A stretch of 64,000 nt of DNA from Neptuniibacter marinus (GCF_001597725.1 NZ_LUTR01000008.1:44466-108465); one strand, 5' to 3'; positions 9,651 to 18,433 are shown, counted from the first letter of the stretch. A program made the numbers and translations. The notes: a model not told the origin generated them from the letters alone.

Positions 9651-9916
9651 ATTCCTTATTTAACTTATCTTAAATTAATAATGATAATTATAAATTAAGT
9701 TTTGAATATAGCCAAATTTTTAGTTGATTTTTTGTTGTCTAACTAATTGAAAAATAAGGATAAAATAAATTATTTCTAGGTTTTAAAAGGGGTGTATTTG
9801 TTGTTTGTAACTAATTGAAATTAAAGGATATTTTTTATTTGTCATCTTGAAATATTTTAATCAAATTATTGTTTTAAATGATTAAAATTTATTTATGTTT
9901 GTTGTAATTAATTTTT

Positions 9917-9949
9917 GATTGTTTATTGATTGTTTATTGATTGTTTATT
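9917..9949. repeat. three tandem 11-bp repeats
   Basis: Three perfect copies of GATTGTTTATT at 9917-9927, 9928-9938 and 9939-9949, followed by a partial fourth (GATT) and a T run. The 11-base period places each copy on nearly the same face of the helix. Function is unknown; a protein-binding array, curved DNA or replication slippage are all possible. Confidence 0.85.
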
Positions 9950-10099
9950 GATTTTTTTTGTTGTTCAACCGCTGGTTATCTTATGGAGTAGCTTTCGAAG
10001 GTTGGGCGTGTGAGAAGAGTCGCTGTTGATTTGCAGCATTATCTGGGATCGGTAGGTCAGAAAGAACTGCCTGGCGCTTGGGGTAAAAGGCCCAATAAA

Positions 10100-10113
10100 T
10101 TGAACTAGATCAA
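10100..10113. promoter_or_regulatory. FNR/ANR-like box 1
   Basis: The 14-base site TTGAACTAGATCAA differs from the FNR/ANR consensus TTGAT-N4-ATCAA at one base of the left half. It lies 129 bases before the start of the 41-residue membrane protein gene. Prediction only. Confidence 0.5.
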
Positions 10114-10150
10114 TAAAAGGCTAAGCCAGTATTAAACGGGAGGGGCTTTC

Positions 10151-10164
10151 TTGAGCTGCATCAA
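10151..10164. promoter_or_regulatory. FNR/ANR-like box 2
   Basis: The 14-base site TTGAGCTGCATCAA has a perfect right half and one mismatch in the left half. Its centre is 51 bases from that of box 1, close to five helical turns. It lies 77 bases before the ATG at 10242, compatible with activation of that gene. Confidence 0.5.
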
Positions 10165-10241
10165 TATTTGCTAATGTGTAAAGGGGTAATCTCCTTTACC
10201 AGAGCAGTAAAAAATTACGAACAAATCGTGGGGATATCGTG

Positions 10242-10367
10242 ATGGTTGATGTATATAGTATGGAAGTGTTGGTTCCTAGCTTGTTGATGATTGGTGTAAT
10301 GAGCGCCGCTATGACTTGGGGCTTTTTTAAAGTTCGCGGATTGATGAACGAAGATAAAAAGAAGTAA
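10242..10367 (+). CDS. 41-residue single-pass membrane protein
   Basis: A short gene found by reading the sequence: ATG at 10242, TAA at 10365-10367, with GGGGA upstream at good spacing. The product has a short N-terminus, one hydrophobic helix (EVLVPSLLMIGVMSAAMTWGF) and a basic tail ending in DKKK, so the tail should face the cytoplasm. Two FNR/ANR-like boxes lie upstream and a strong terminator lies 67 bases downstream, making a self-contained transcription unit. Small single-helix subunits of terminal oxidases (CcoM, CcoQ, CydX) have this size and topology and are often oxygen-regulated, but I cannot assign it to any of them. Confidence 0.62.
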   Translation: MVDVYSMEVLVPSLLMIGVMSAAMTWGFFKVRGLMNEDKKK

Positions 10368-10434
10368 GCGGATACTATTGAGGTTGTTGTCACCTTCCTC
10401 GGTTCGATAGAGAGTTCTCTTACTACAGCAAAAG

Positions 10435-10459
10435 AAGATCACTTTGGTGGTCTTTTTTT
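10435..10459 (+). terminator. rho-independent terminator
   Basis: Arms AAGATCAC (10435-10442) and GTGGTCTT (10447-10454) pair over 8 positions with one G-U and a 4-base loop, followed by a run of T. It ends the small membrane protein unit. Confidence 0.8.
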
Positions 10460-10709
10460 GTTTTTGTCATATGCCTATTGAGTTTGTATATCTCTGCATA
10501 CTTATTAAACCTTAGACTAAATGCTGTTTATAGCTTAAGCGTATTGTGTACACTTATCCCTGATTTGTATAAGTGAAATGGCCCCATGTAATGAGAGGTC
10601 AGCACTTGTACATTTTTGAAATAATAGGTCCTTTACAAGCAAGAGGTTCTTCAAACTGCTTCTTGCGTGATAAATGAGAGGTTTTCGCATTTTGAGCAAA
10701 AAGGAGACG
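10460..10709. other. intergenic region, nothing distinct
   Basis: Counting from the stop at 10367, this gap is over 300 bases. After the terminator I see only promoter-like AT-rich DNA upstream of the 65-residue gene and no further structure. Confidence 0.5.
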
Positions 10710-10907
10710 ATGGTGAATAACAGTAGAGAAAGAGGCTTTTATAAAGTCCGTTATGGTAAGCGTTGGATTGCCGCTTATTGGTGTGGTGAACTATGGGGTT
10801 TACCGGACGAGATGAAACCGGGGGAAGAGGGATGGGAAGCTGTACTTGATCAGCAACCCGATGAAGTTGGGGAGTTCATCCCTATGCCGCTGACCTTAAG
10901 TAGCTGA
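10710..10907 (+). CDS. hypothetical protein, 65 residues
   Basis: A small protein of unknown function, rich in Trp (WIAAYWCGELWGLP) and with an acidic C-terminal half. It has no signal or membrane segment. AAGGAG lies close upstream; the spacing is short (3 bases) for the ATG at 10710 and better (6 bases) for the GTG at 10713, so either may be used. An in-frame ATG twelve codons earlier has no ribosome site. The aromatic-rich pattern resembles small single-domain phage or plasmid proteins but carries no diagnostic motif. It is convergent with rlmG. Confidence 0.6.
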   Translation: MVNNSRERGFYKVRYGKRWIAAYWCGELWGLPDEMKPGEEGWEAVLDQQPDEVGEFIPMPLTLSS

Positions 10908-10954
10908 TAATCAATGGGTCGGTAGATGCACTATCGACCCCATATTGTTATATT

Positions 10955-12085
10955 TTATTTAGTGGCTCTTAAAATTATAAATTTTTTATTACTGGCTACG
11001 GTTATACAGTTACCAAAGATTTTCTTAAGTGAAATATGGTAACCAAGATGGCGATTGCCAATAACCCAGAGCTCCCCACCTTTTTTGAGTACGGCGTAAG
11101 ATTCATGGAACATCTGCTGTGCTATAAAATCACCGACAACATTCTGCTGATGAAACGGGGGGTTGTTGAGTACTAAATCAAAACTATTCTTAGCTAAACC
11201 CTGTAAACAATCAGTCGGTGTGAATATCGCTGTGCGTTCAGGCCCGAATGCATGGATAAAATTTATTTTAGCTGAATCTACAGCCATAAATGATTCATCA
11301 ACAAAGTTGATCACCGCTTTAGGGTTTTTCTCCGCAGCAACTAATCCGACGACACCGTTTCCGCAGCCTAAATCAACAATCGTTTCATATTTATCGGTGG
11401 CAGGTAGGTACTGTAGGAAAAAGCGAGTCCCTATATCCAAGCTATCTCTAGAGAATACGGCAGCGTGATTGCTAATTTGATACTGAGTTCCTTCAAGTTT
11501 GTAAGTTGAAGGGTATGGCGAATCGGTGATATTAAGTGACTCATCTATAGTAGGAAAGATTAAACGAGCTTTCTTTTTAGCTAAAGATGTCTTAGTCGGG
11601 CCGATTATTTTCTCGAACAATTTTAATGTTGATGTATGAATTGCTTTAGTCATCGCTCCCGCAATAATAGTGCTTTCTCGTGTTAAAAGCGGTTTTAACC
11701 GGATGAGCTGATCTTCCAACATAGCTAAGCTTTTTGGTACTTTGATAAGCACTATGTCAAATATCTGTTTGGGATAGTTAAGGCTCGTATGAAGGGTTAT
11801 ATCTTCTTGGCTGATTTGGTTGTCCGTTTGGTTTTCCTTAGTGCCTGCATGGGCTAACCAAGAGTCGCTTATGGATTCTGGATGGAATTGATTGAGCGAT
11901 ACAGCCAGCGCGCCAAACTGATCATTAACGATGAGCACCTTTGAATGCTCATTGATTGCTTCATTTTCGCTAAGATGCTGAAGAATATATTCATCCGCTG
12001 CATCCCAAGCTCTAAGTTGATCTTTTCTACGGCGAGGAAAGCGTGATAGTTGGAACTCTCCAAAGGCGCTGCTAAGTATGTCCAT
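10955..12085 (-). CDS. rlmG: 23S rRNA m2G1835 methyltransferase
   Basis: SAM-dependent methyltransferase that modifies G1835 of 23S rRNA (E. coli numbering). It has 376 residues, against about 378 in E. coli. The N-terminal half is a degenerate duplicated methyltransferase domain. The catalytic half has the SAM-binding motif DLGCGNG at 238-244 and the NPPF catalytic motif at 308-311, followed by HQQNVVGDF. The C-terminus (GNRHLGYHISLKKIFGNC) matches the end of RlmG rather than the closely related RsmC. It stands alone, convergent with the gene before it. Confidence 0.9.
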   Translation of the reverse strand: MDILSSAFGEFQLSRFPRRRKDQLRAWDAADEYILQHLSENEAINEHSKVLIVNDQFGALAVSLNQFHPESISDSWLAHAGTKENQTDNQISQEDITLHTSLNYPKQIFDIVLIKVPKSLAMLEDQLIRLKPLLTRESTIIAGAMTKAIHTSTLKLFEKIIGPTKTSLAKKKARLIFPTIDESLNITDSPYPSTYKLEGTQYQISNHAAVFSRDSLDIGTRFFLQYLPATDKYETIVDLGCGNGVVGLVAAEKNPKAVINFVDESFMAVDSAKINFIHAFGPERTAIFTPTDCLQGLAKNSFDLVLNNPPFHQQNVVGDFIAQQMFHESYAVLKKGGELWVIGNRHLGYHISLKKIFGNCITVASNKKFIILRATK

Positions 12086-12363
12086 CTCTTTTTACCGACT
12101 CCGGATCTTAAATGAGCGCGATTTTACCACAAGCTCTTAGACAAATGCCGCCTAGAAATTAAAGCGGATTAGAAGCACCTTTAGATCGATCTATATATAA
12201 AAAGTGCGTTGCTTTTATATGTTTCATTTTCATGAAGTTTTTCATAATCATTTGATCCTGAAGGTTAAAACCTATATAAATATGTATATACATTCGATGT
12301 GCGTTGGGCATGCGTTGTATTTGCTGTATTCTTCCTGTCAGAAGATATTTGAGGTCGCACAGT

Positions 12364-12543
12364 ATGACTGAAAAAAAGAAGACGAAAGCGAAGAAAAAAA
12401 ACAGCCAATTAGTAATTCGTATTAATGGTGAGCAACGAGATGAGTTTGTTTCGCTGTGTGATGAATTAGATACAAGCGCTGCACGTGAGATACGTCGTTT
12501 TATACGTGGTTTTCTAGAAGAGCATGCGCAAAAAGAAGAGTGA
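12364..12543 (+). CDS. small ribbon-helix-helix-like protein
   Basis: A 59-residue protein. It has a basic N-terminal tail (KKKTKAKKKN), then a strand (QLVIRING) and two helices (EQRDEFVSLCDELD and AAREIRRFIRGFLEEH), the layout of ribbon-helix-helix (MetJ/Arc) DNA-binding proteins. I start it at ATG 12364, with GAGG upstream; an upstream in-frame ATG at 12304 would add an unrelated Cys-rich segment. Such proteins often act as autorepressors or antitoxins. A 38-residue polycationic peptide gene follows 60 bases later. DNA binding is inferred from the pattern. Confidence 0.72.
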   Translation: MTEKKKTKAKKKNSQLVIRINGEQRDEFVSLCDELDTSAAREIRRFIRGFLEEHAQKEE

Positions 12544-12603
12544 TAATTATCACCTGGATGATTGCTGTGCTTATATTTAATTATTCCAATGGAGATTTAT
12601 ATA

Positions 12604-12720
12604 ATGGCTAAAGTAAAAGCAAAAACAGTTAAAAAAGAGATCAAAGCACGTAAAGCTAAAATTGCTAAGCACGAAGGTAAGCTTAAAGGGCTTAAGAAAC
12701 TGCTTAAAAAAGCAAAATAA
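12604..12720 (+). CDS. 38-residue polycationic peptide
   Basis: A short gene with a clear ribosome site (GGAG, 7 bases before the ATG). The product has 16 Lys, one Arg and one His against only two Glu in 38 residues, giving a net charge near +15. It is probably one or two amphipathic helices ending KGLKKLLKKAK. It follows the ribbon-helix-helix gene and precedes a perfect 14-bp inverted repeat, so the two genes probably share a transcript. Nucleic-acid binding, ribosome association or membrane activity are all possible; I recognise no family. Confidence 0.68.
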   Translation: MAKVKAKTVKKEIKARKAKIAKHEGKLKGLKKLLKKAK

Positions 12721-12744
12721 TTAGCGCTTAACTGATTATTTTTA

Positions 12745-12775
12745 GAAAGGAAGTAGATGATATCTACTTCCTTTC
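12745..12775. terminator. perfect 14-bp inverted repeat, probable terminator
   Basis: GAAAGGAAGTAGAT at 12745-12758 and its exact complement at 12762-12775 flank a 3-base loop. It ends the 12364-12720 unit. The following sequence is pyrimidine-rich rather than a clean T run. Confidence 0.75.
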
Positions 12776-13026
12776 TCCTCTATTCCATTCAATTCTGTAA
12801 CCCTTTCTCATCTCATCTCATCCTGCATCTTTAGAGCTATTTTTTTATAGGCTCCCTATCAGTTATTCTTGATCAGTATTACCATAGACGGCTCTAGTTC
12901 ATTATTCAGGTAATAATGAAAAATAAGGGAATCGATGCTGTACATGTCATAGTTGCCAATTACTCTAAAAGGTAGAGTGGTTGGATCTGCGTACAGGCGT
13001 TTAGTGTTCCACAAATGGAGGTTGTA
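12776..13026. other. intergenic region upstream of band 7 gene
   Basis: Together with the hairpin this makes a 306-base gap. I see AT-rich promoter-like sequence and nothing else definite. Confidence 0.5.
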
Positions 13027-13944
13027 ATGTTTGGATTTGAAATGACAGCAGGCGTAGTCGTTGTACTGGCTTTGATTGTAATTTTTTCGGGGGTCAAGAT
13101 GGTCCCACAGGGCCACAACTGGACGATAGAACGGTTTGGTCGTTTTACCAAAACCCTAACGCCAGGGCTGAATTTGATTATTCCTTTTGTGGATCGTATA
13201 GGCACTAAGCAAAACATGATGGAGCAGGTATTAGATGTTCCTCCGCAAGAAGTTATCAGTGCAGATAATGCTCAGGTTACAACAGATGCTGTTTGTTTTT
13301 ATCAGGTGCATGATGCATCTAAAGCCAGTTACGAAGTAAATGATCTATACCGCGCTATGCAGAATTTGGTCATGACAAATATTCGTGCGGTGCTAGGCTC
13401 AATGGAGTTGGATGAAATGCTATCTAACCGAGATAACATTAATAGCCACCTTCTGAATAAAGTTGATGAAGTTACCGATCCTTGGGGTGTAAAAGTTACC
13501 CGTGTAGAAATTCGTGATATTTCCCCTCCTAGTGATCTGGTTGATGCGATGGCCAACCAGATGAAAGCGGAGCGTGAAAAGCGTGCTGCTATTTTAACGG
13601 CTGAAGGTGAGCGCGAAGCAGCAGTTCAGGTAGCCGAAGGTGAAAAGCGTGCGGCTATTTTAAGAGCCGAAGGTGAAAAAGAGGCCGCTTTCCGTGAGGC
13701 GGAATCCCGTGAACGTTTGGCTATGGCCGAAGCGAGAGCTACAAAAGTAGTATCAGAAGCGATCTCTCAAGGTAACCCGCAAGCGTTGAATTATTTTGTT
13801 GCACAAAAATATACTGAGGCATTGCAAGGTATAGGTGCAAGCGAAAACTCTAAAGTGGTTATGATGCCATTGGAAGCAAGTAGCATGATTGGCTCTATAG
13901 CTGGCATTAGTGAGTTACTTAAAAATACTAAAGCAGGATCTTAA
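13027..13944 (+). CDS. SPFH/band 7 (stomatin-like, QmcA type) membrane protein
   Basis: A 305-residue band 7 protein with an N-terminal membrane helix at about 7-22, an SPFH domain (about 25-190) starting [15 protein letters not shown], and a C-terminal coiled coil with repeats of AEGE(K/R)xAA at about 190-230. Proteins of this type form large membrane-bound oligomeric cages or microdomains. GGAGG precedes the ATG at 13027; an ATG four codons upstream overlaps that ribosome site and is less likely. The nfeD gene starts directly after the stop, the usual partnership for this family. Confidence 0.92.
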   Translation: MFGFEMTAGVVVVLALIVIFSGVKMVPQGHNWTIERFGRFTKTLTPGLNLIIPFVDRIGTKQNMMEQVLDVPPQEVISADNAQVTTDAVCFYQVHDASKASYEVNDLYRAMQNLVMTNIRAVLGSMELDEMLSNRDNINSHLLNKVDEVTDPWGVKVTRVEIRDISPPSDLVDAMANQMKAEREKRAAILTAEGEREAAVQVAEGEKRAAILRAEGEKEAAFREAESRERLAMAEARATKVVSEAISQGNPQALNYFVAQKYTEALQGIGASENSKVVMMPLEASSMIGSIAGISELLKNTKAGS

Positions 13945-14394
13945 ATGATTGAGCAACTAGAAACGTTGTCATATTGGCACTGGATTATTCTTGGTCTGTT
14001 GCTACTGGCCGGTGAAGCCTTAGGGGCAGCAGGCTTTTTAATCGGTTTGGCAATTTCTGCGTTTATTGTTGGAGCTTTGTTAGCTATAGATTTGGTACAT
14101 GATTGGCAGATCCAATTTCTGCTATTTGCTCTATTTTCTGTACTTGCTTCTATTGTTTTCTGGAAGTTTTTCCGTAGTCAAAATACGACAGATGAAGCGG
14201 TTAATATTAATAACCGCGCAGCCCAGTTGATTGGTAGAAAGCTGACCCTGCAGGCGGATATTGACAATGGCCAAGGTAAAATTCAGATTGGCGATACCCT
14301 ATGGAAAGTAGAAGCAGAAGGTGAGCTAAAAGCCGGAACCTTGATAGAGGTTTATGCCTCAGAAGGCATGGTGCTTCATATTCGCGCAGTTTAA
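13945..14394 (+). CDS. NfeD family membrane protein
   Basis: A 149-residue NfeD-like protein. The N-terminal half has hydrophobic segments (WIILGLLLLAGEALGAAGF, then FIVGALLAI and FLLFALFSVLASIVFW) and the C-terminal half is a soluble OB-fold domain (about 90-149). It is encoded immediately after the band 7 gene with no gap, and band 7/NfeD pairs are thought to act together in membrane organisation. This is the short form without a ClpP-like protease domain. Confidence 0.9.
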   Translation: MIEQLETLSYWHWIILGLLLLAGEALGAAGFLIGLAISAFIVGALLAIDLVHDWQIQFLLFALFSVLASIVFWKFFRSQNTTDEAVNINNRAAQLIGRKLTLQADIDNGQGKIQIGDTLWKVEAEGELKAGTLIEVYASEGMVLHIRAV

Positions 14395-14447
14395 TGACCC
14401 AGCCAAGCGTATGATTAGCTTATTACGCTTGGCTAATTGAAGATAAA

Positions 14448-14942
14448 ATGCATCGGTTAAAATATATCAGCCATTACCCTAGCCACATTCAGCATCAAGT
14501 GCAGGAATTGCTGGACCAAAATAAGCTAGGCACAATATTACAAAAAAAATACCCAGCAATTCATAGCTTTCAAAGTAATAAAGCGTTATATGATTTCGCT
14601 ATAGATATTAAAAATAGCTATATGCGTAAATCTTCGCCTCTTAGCAAAGTACAGTACAGCGATAAAATATCTGCATTAAACGCTTTAGGCTTACATACCC
14701 GTATATCCCGTGTGCATGGCGGGAAGTTAAAAGCTAAAAAAGAGATTAAGATAGACTCTCGTTTTAAACAGATGCCACTGGAATTTTTACGTATGATCGT
14801 GGTACATGAGTTAGCGCATTTAAAAGAGATGGATCATAACAAAGCGTTCTATCAGCTTTGTGAGTATATGGAACCTAACTATCATCAATATGAATTAGAT
14901 CTTCGCCTTTATCTGACCTTTCTAGATATTTCTGACTCTTAA
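14448..14942 (+). CDS. YgjP-like zinc metallopeptidase domain protein
   Basis: A 164-residue soluble protein with the zinc signature HELAHLKEMDH: His120 and His124 as ligands, Glu121 as base and His130 as probable third ligand. This is the DUF45/YgjP (M48-related) family. The region 99-110 (EIKIDSRFKQMP) matches the conserved segment before the helix in this family. Some relatives are described as nucleotide pyrophosphatases and others as peptidases, so the reaction is uncertain. It stands 53 bases after nfeD. Confidence 0.8.
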   Translation: MHRLKYISHYPSHIQHQVQELLDQNKLGTILQKKYPAIHSFQSNKALYDFAIDIKNSYMRKSSPLSKVQYSDKISALNALGLHTRISRVHGGKLKAKKEIKIDSRFKQMPLEFLRMIVVHELAHLKEMDHNKAFYQLCEYMEPNYHQYELDLRLYLTFLDISDS

Positions 14943-15190
14943 ACATATCTTTTAATATATTTGAGTCGAGCACTTTTAAGTGGGCGATCTCTTTATAGAG
15001 GCCGATCTCGGTATATTGTTAAGTTATCAGTAATTTTATTATTGTTACGCTTCTTGTCACTGATAGATTTAGAGCCCCGAAAATAATTGATAGATTTTGT
15101 TTGAAACAGGTACAGTTCGCTTAAATTTGAGATGCTTTCTGTATACACACTGGGTAATATTGCCGCCTCATTTTGTACAAGGTTAAAAAT

Positions 15191-15742
15191 GTGATTGAAC
15201 AATCGTGGCTATATCTTTCTGCTTTAGTAATCTTCTTAATTCTATTGTTAGTTTGTTTCAAGAAAGTCAGGGCAAAACAGGAAATCGATCCAAACTTGTC
15301 TCAAAAAGAGCGTATGTTTACCTCTGTTCTTGAAAAAGCAGTCGGGGAGCAATATAGAGTTATCTGTAAAGTTCCAATGGAGCATGTATTTGAGGCAGAA
15401 AGTGGCTTATCAGATAGAGCTAAGAATAAAGTAACTAAACCGCTTAAATCCCTCCAGTTTGATTACATTGTGTGTGCTGTTAGTAATAGCGCCGTTATCT
15501 GTGCTGTCGAATTAGATGATCATGAATATCATAAAAAGCGTCATAAACAACAAGATCTATTTATTGAGGAGTTGTGTTATGAAGTGGGTTTGCCTTTACT
15601 TAGAGTCGCCCCTCAAAATGGTTATAATTTAGTCGAAATTATTGAGCGGTTTGAACGAACAATCTCTGCCCCTAATACTGCTAATTCTGAACTCGGCCAA
15701 GCGCAATTTAGTTTGAAAATGGTCGATGTTTATCGCCCTTAG
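15191..15742 (+). CDS. DUF2726 domain membrane-anchored protein
   Basis: A 183-residue protein with one N-terminal membrane helix (about residues 5-24) and a cytoplasmic DUF2726 domain. The domain carries FDYIVCAV, then AVELDDHEYH and a GLPLLRVAP strand, which resembles a nuclease-type fold, although I cannot show catalysis. I prefer the GTG at 15191, with AAGG 8 bases upstream; a TTG at 15173 is also possible. A second, broken copy of the same family lies at 21922-22478. Neighbours give no functional hint. Confidence 0.78.
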   Translation: MIEQSWLYLSALVIFLILLLVCFKKVRAKQEIDPNLSQKERMFTSVLEKAVGEQYRVICKVPMEHVFEAESGLSDRAKNKVTKPLKSLQFDYIVCAVSNSAVICAVELDDHEYHKKRHKQQDLFIEELCYEVGLPLLRVAPQNGYNLVEIIERFERTISAPNTANSELGQAQFSLKMVDVYRP

Positions 15743-16002
15743 CCGGGCTAAATACATCGTTTTTACCTCACTGCGCTTAGCACCCTCTTACGTTTCTCGC
15801 CTCTAGTTAATGAATTTCAAGTTATTTAGTCTTCAATTGAAAACCGCAGTGAGCATTTTTTGTTCAAAAAAGCTAAAATGCCACTACCAGTTTTTGAACT
15901 TATAAGATATGAGGATTGGTTGATTGATCCGATATGCTTCAGAGCCGTCTTTTAAGATTCGAATTAGTTTATCCATGTGGTAAGGGATTATAGGAATTTA
16001 AA

Positions 16003-17679
16003 ATGAAAATTAGGAATCTTCGGTTGTTACCATTGCTTGGTTTAACCTCTTTAATATCGCTAAATGCAGCGGCTGTTACGGTGGAGCATAAACCTACTGA
16101 TCAGATTATCATTAAGTTTGATAATGCAAATGTTGAAGGGAATTCACAAGCGAGAACGTTATCAACACGCCTTAATAAGAAACTTGCCTTTGTTCGTAAA
16201 ACTTCTCAAGGTTCCTATGTATTTAGACTTCCCTCAAGAGAAAATTTTTCGAGTGTAAAAGCCTACTTGAAAGTGTTGAAAGCTATCTCTGGTATCAAAT
16301 ACGCTGAAGCTGACCAGATGATGTTTGCTATTAATGACTTAGCGGTCCCTCCTACCGAAGGCATCGTGGGTACAAAGAAGCCAATTTATGACCTGCAATG
16401 GCATTATTTTGAACCGGTTGGAGGTATGAATGCTGATGGTGCATGGAATCAATTAGATAGTAGTGATTCAGTGGTAAATGTAGCTGTTTTAGATACGGGG
16501 ATCACAGCGCACCCCGATCTAGATGCTAATGTTATTGGCGGTACAGATATGATTACTGCACAGTCCATATCTAATGATGGCGATGGACGAGATGCTGACC
16601 CAAGTGATCCCGGTGATTGGGTTAGTCGAGGCGAATGTTATTTAGGCTCTAAGGCGTCAAATAGTAGTTGGCATGGGACTCATGTCAGTGGCACGATCAG
16701 CGCTTTTACTAATAATAGTGCAGGTGTTGCTGGTGTTGGTTATAACAAAATTAATATAGTGCCTGTTCGTATATTGGGTAAATGTGGTGGTTATACCTCC
16801 GATATTGCAGATGCGATTGTTTGGGCTGCGACTGGCGAGGACAACCCGAATAAAGCGCAAGTTATTAATATGAGTATCGGTGGCGCGGGTAGTTGTAATG
16901 CAACCTACCAGCAAGCGATAGATACTGCGGTTGCGGCCGGAACAACGATTGTGGTAGCAGCGGGTAACTCGGATGATGATGCTGGAAACTATACGCCTGC
17001 TAGCTGTAATAATGTAATTAGCGTTGCTTCTACTAACCGAGCTGGAGGTCGAGCTTATTATTCAAACTACGGCGATGTTGTTGATCTAGCAGCACCTGGT
17101 GGGGAAACAAGTACAGGTGCACGTAATGGCGTGCTTTCTACCTTAAATGAAGGTACAACGGTTCCAGCCGCTCCAACATACGCTTATTATCAAGGCACTA
17201 GTATGGCAGCCCCTCATGTGGCAGCAGTGGCTGGTTTACTCTATGTGAAAAAGCCGAGTGTTACGCCTACTGAAGTGAAAACTATATTAACCTCAACGGC
17301 ACGTGCATTTCCTGACTCCTGTGTTCAATGCGGGTCTGGTATTTTAGATGCTGGTGCAGCTATTGCGGCATTGGATGGTAGTGTTACGCCGACAGAACCT
17401 GCGGCACCAAGTAACTTTACTGCCATAGCGGGTGCTGGCACAGTAACGCTTAATTGGTCCGATCAAAGTACAAATGAAACGGGTTTCTATATTGAGAAAC
17501 GTCGTAAGTTCTCTAATCAATGGGGTACTTATCGTTCCGTTGTGAGGGCGGCAGCCGATTCTACGAGTTATCAAGACTCTGTATTTGGGGGCACTTATCA
17601 ATACCGTATCCGCTCTCAGAATAGTACAGGTGACTCTGCTTGGGTTGTGAGTGGGGAGGTTTCAGTATCAAGAAATTGA
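16003..17679 (+). CDS. secreted subtilisin-like serine protease with FN3 domain
   Basis: An S8-family endopeptidase of 558 residues, expected to be exported and to degrade extracellular protein. It has a signal peptide at about 1-24, an I9-type propeptide at about 30-110, and the catalytic domain with Asp164 (AVLDTG), His224 (HGTHVSG) and Ser400 (GTSMAAPHV). Several Cys residues in the catalytic domain could form disulfides. A fibronectin type III-like domain occupies about 468-558. The layout matches secreted proteases of marine gammaproteobacteria. It is a single gene with its own upstream region. Confidence 0.94.
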   Translation: MKIRNLRLLPLLGLTSLISLNAAAVTVEHKPTDQIIIKFDNANVEGNSQARTLSTRLNKKLAFVRKTSQGSYVFRLPSRENFSSVKAYLKVLKAISGIKYAEADQMMFAINDLAVPPTEGIVGTKKPIYDLQWHYFEPVGGMNADGAWNQLDSSDSVVNVAVLDTGITAHPDLDANVIGGTDMITAQSISNDGDGRDADPSDPGDWVSRGECYLGSKASNSSWHGTHVSGTISAFTNNSAGVAGVGYNKINIVPVRILGKCGGYTSDIADAIVWAATGEDNPNKAQVINMSIGGAGSCNATYQQAIDTAVAAGTTIVVAAGNSDDDAGNYTPASCNNVISVASTNRAGGRAYYSNYGDVVDLAAPGGETSTGARNGVLSTLNEGTTVPAAPTYAYYQGTSMAAPHVAAVAGLLYVKKPSVTPTEVKTILTSTARAFPDSCVQCGSGILDAGAAIAALDGSVTPTEPAAPSNFTAIAGAGTVTLNWSDQSTNETGFYIEKRRKFSNQWGTYRSVVRAAADSTSYQDSVFGGTYQYRIRSQNSTGDSAWVVSGEVSVSRN

Positions 17680-17809
17680 TACGGCTTCTATCAGAACAAT
17701 AATTAGACCTTTCTTCTATTACTGTGAAATCAATGGATGAACAGCTATAGAAGGAAGGATCTTACTTCCGTTCTTAGTTATTGAGCTCTGTTTTAACTTG
17801 GAGCAGGGC

Positions 17810-18433
17810 TTACTTTCCTAGTGCTAGCCATAATCCAACAATAATCATAAGTGAGCCTGCAATACGGTTCATTAAACGGACATTGTCGCGCTTCATCAGT
17901 AGTTGCCGAAGTAGCTTGCCGCCATTTGCGTAAATCAGCAAACAGATGAACTCCAGCAGTAGAATTATGGCGATTAACATACTTAATTGCGGTGCTATTG
18001 GCTGTGTTGAGTCTATAAAGGGTGGTAAGAGGGTAACAAAAAAAGCCCAGCCTTTAGGGTTTGCTACCGCAGTTAAAAAACCATTGGATGCCAATTGTAA
18101 TCGAGATAGCTCTGGTTGCTCTTGTGTCGATTCGGTTAAAACGAGCTTTCCTCTTGAGCGGAACATCTGATAACCAATCCAGCATAGGTAGGCTCCGCCA
18201 CCTAATTTGAGAAAGAGAAACGCATCAGGATATTTAAGCATTAAGGTAGCAACCCCAAGGGCCGCCGATGTAGCGACTAAGCCCACGCCAATCAGTTCCC
18301 CCCACATCATATGAAGGCTGCGTTTTACGCCAATTGATATACCTAAGCTAAGAGCTAGGGTCATACACATACCAGGGGTGATAGAAACTAAGAAAAAAGT
18401 GGGGATAAAAAGGGAAAGAAGGGTCAACGACAT
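17810..18433 (-). CDS. LysE/RhtB family amino-acid exporter
   Basis: A 207-residue inner-membrane protein with about six hydrophobic segments, beginning with the family signature PTFFLVSITPGMCMTLALSLG. A conserved WIGYQMFRS follows the third segment, and FLTAVANPKGWAFF is typical of the family. Such proteins export amino acids or related metabolites. The substrate is not predictable. It is convergent with the subtilisin gene and divergent from a long non-coding gap. Confidence 0.9.
   Translation of the reverse strand: MSLTLLSLFIPTFFLVSITPGMCMTLALSLGISIGVKRSLHMMWGELIGVGLVATSAALGVATLMLKYPDAFLFLKLGGGAYLCWIGYQMFRSRGKLVLTESTQEQPELSRLQLASNGFLTAVANPKGWAFFVTLLPPFIDSTQPIAPQLSMLIAIILLLEFICLLIYANGGKLLRQLLMKRDNVRLMNRIAGSLMIIVGLWLALGK

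Larger units (their letters stand above)
9651..10241. other. intergenic region, strongly AT-rich in its first 300 bases
   Basis: A 591-base gap. The part from about 9651 to 9960 is visibly AT-rich with many short A and T runs, unlike the flanking genes, as expected for DNA bound by a silencing protein or recently acquired. It ends in an 11-bp tandem repeat. The part from 9965 to 10241 has normal composition and holds two FNR-like boxes upstream of a small gene. I see no gene over 60 codons in it. Confidence 0.7.

Noticed and set aside
12304..12363. N-terminal extension of the RHH protein
   Set aside because: The added residues are Cys-rich and unlike the family, and the ribosome site lies before 12364.
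12364..12720. A named toxin-antitoxin system
   Set aside because: The RHH protein fits an antitoxin, but the 38-residue Lys-rich peptide matches no toxin family I know and the genes do not overlap as is usual.
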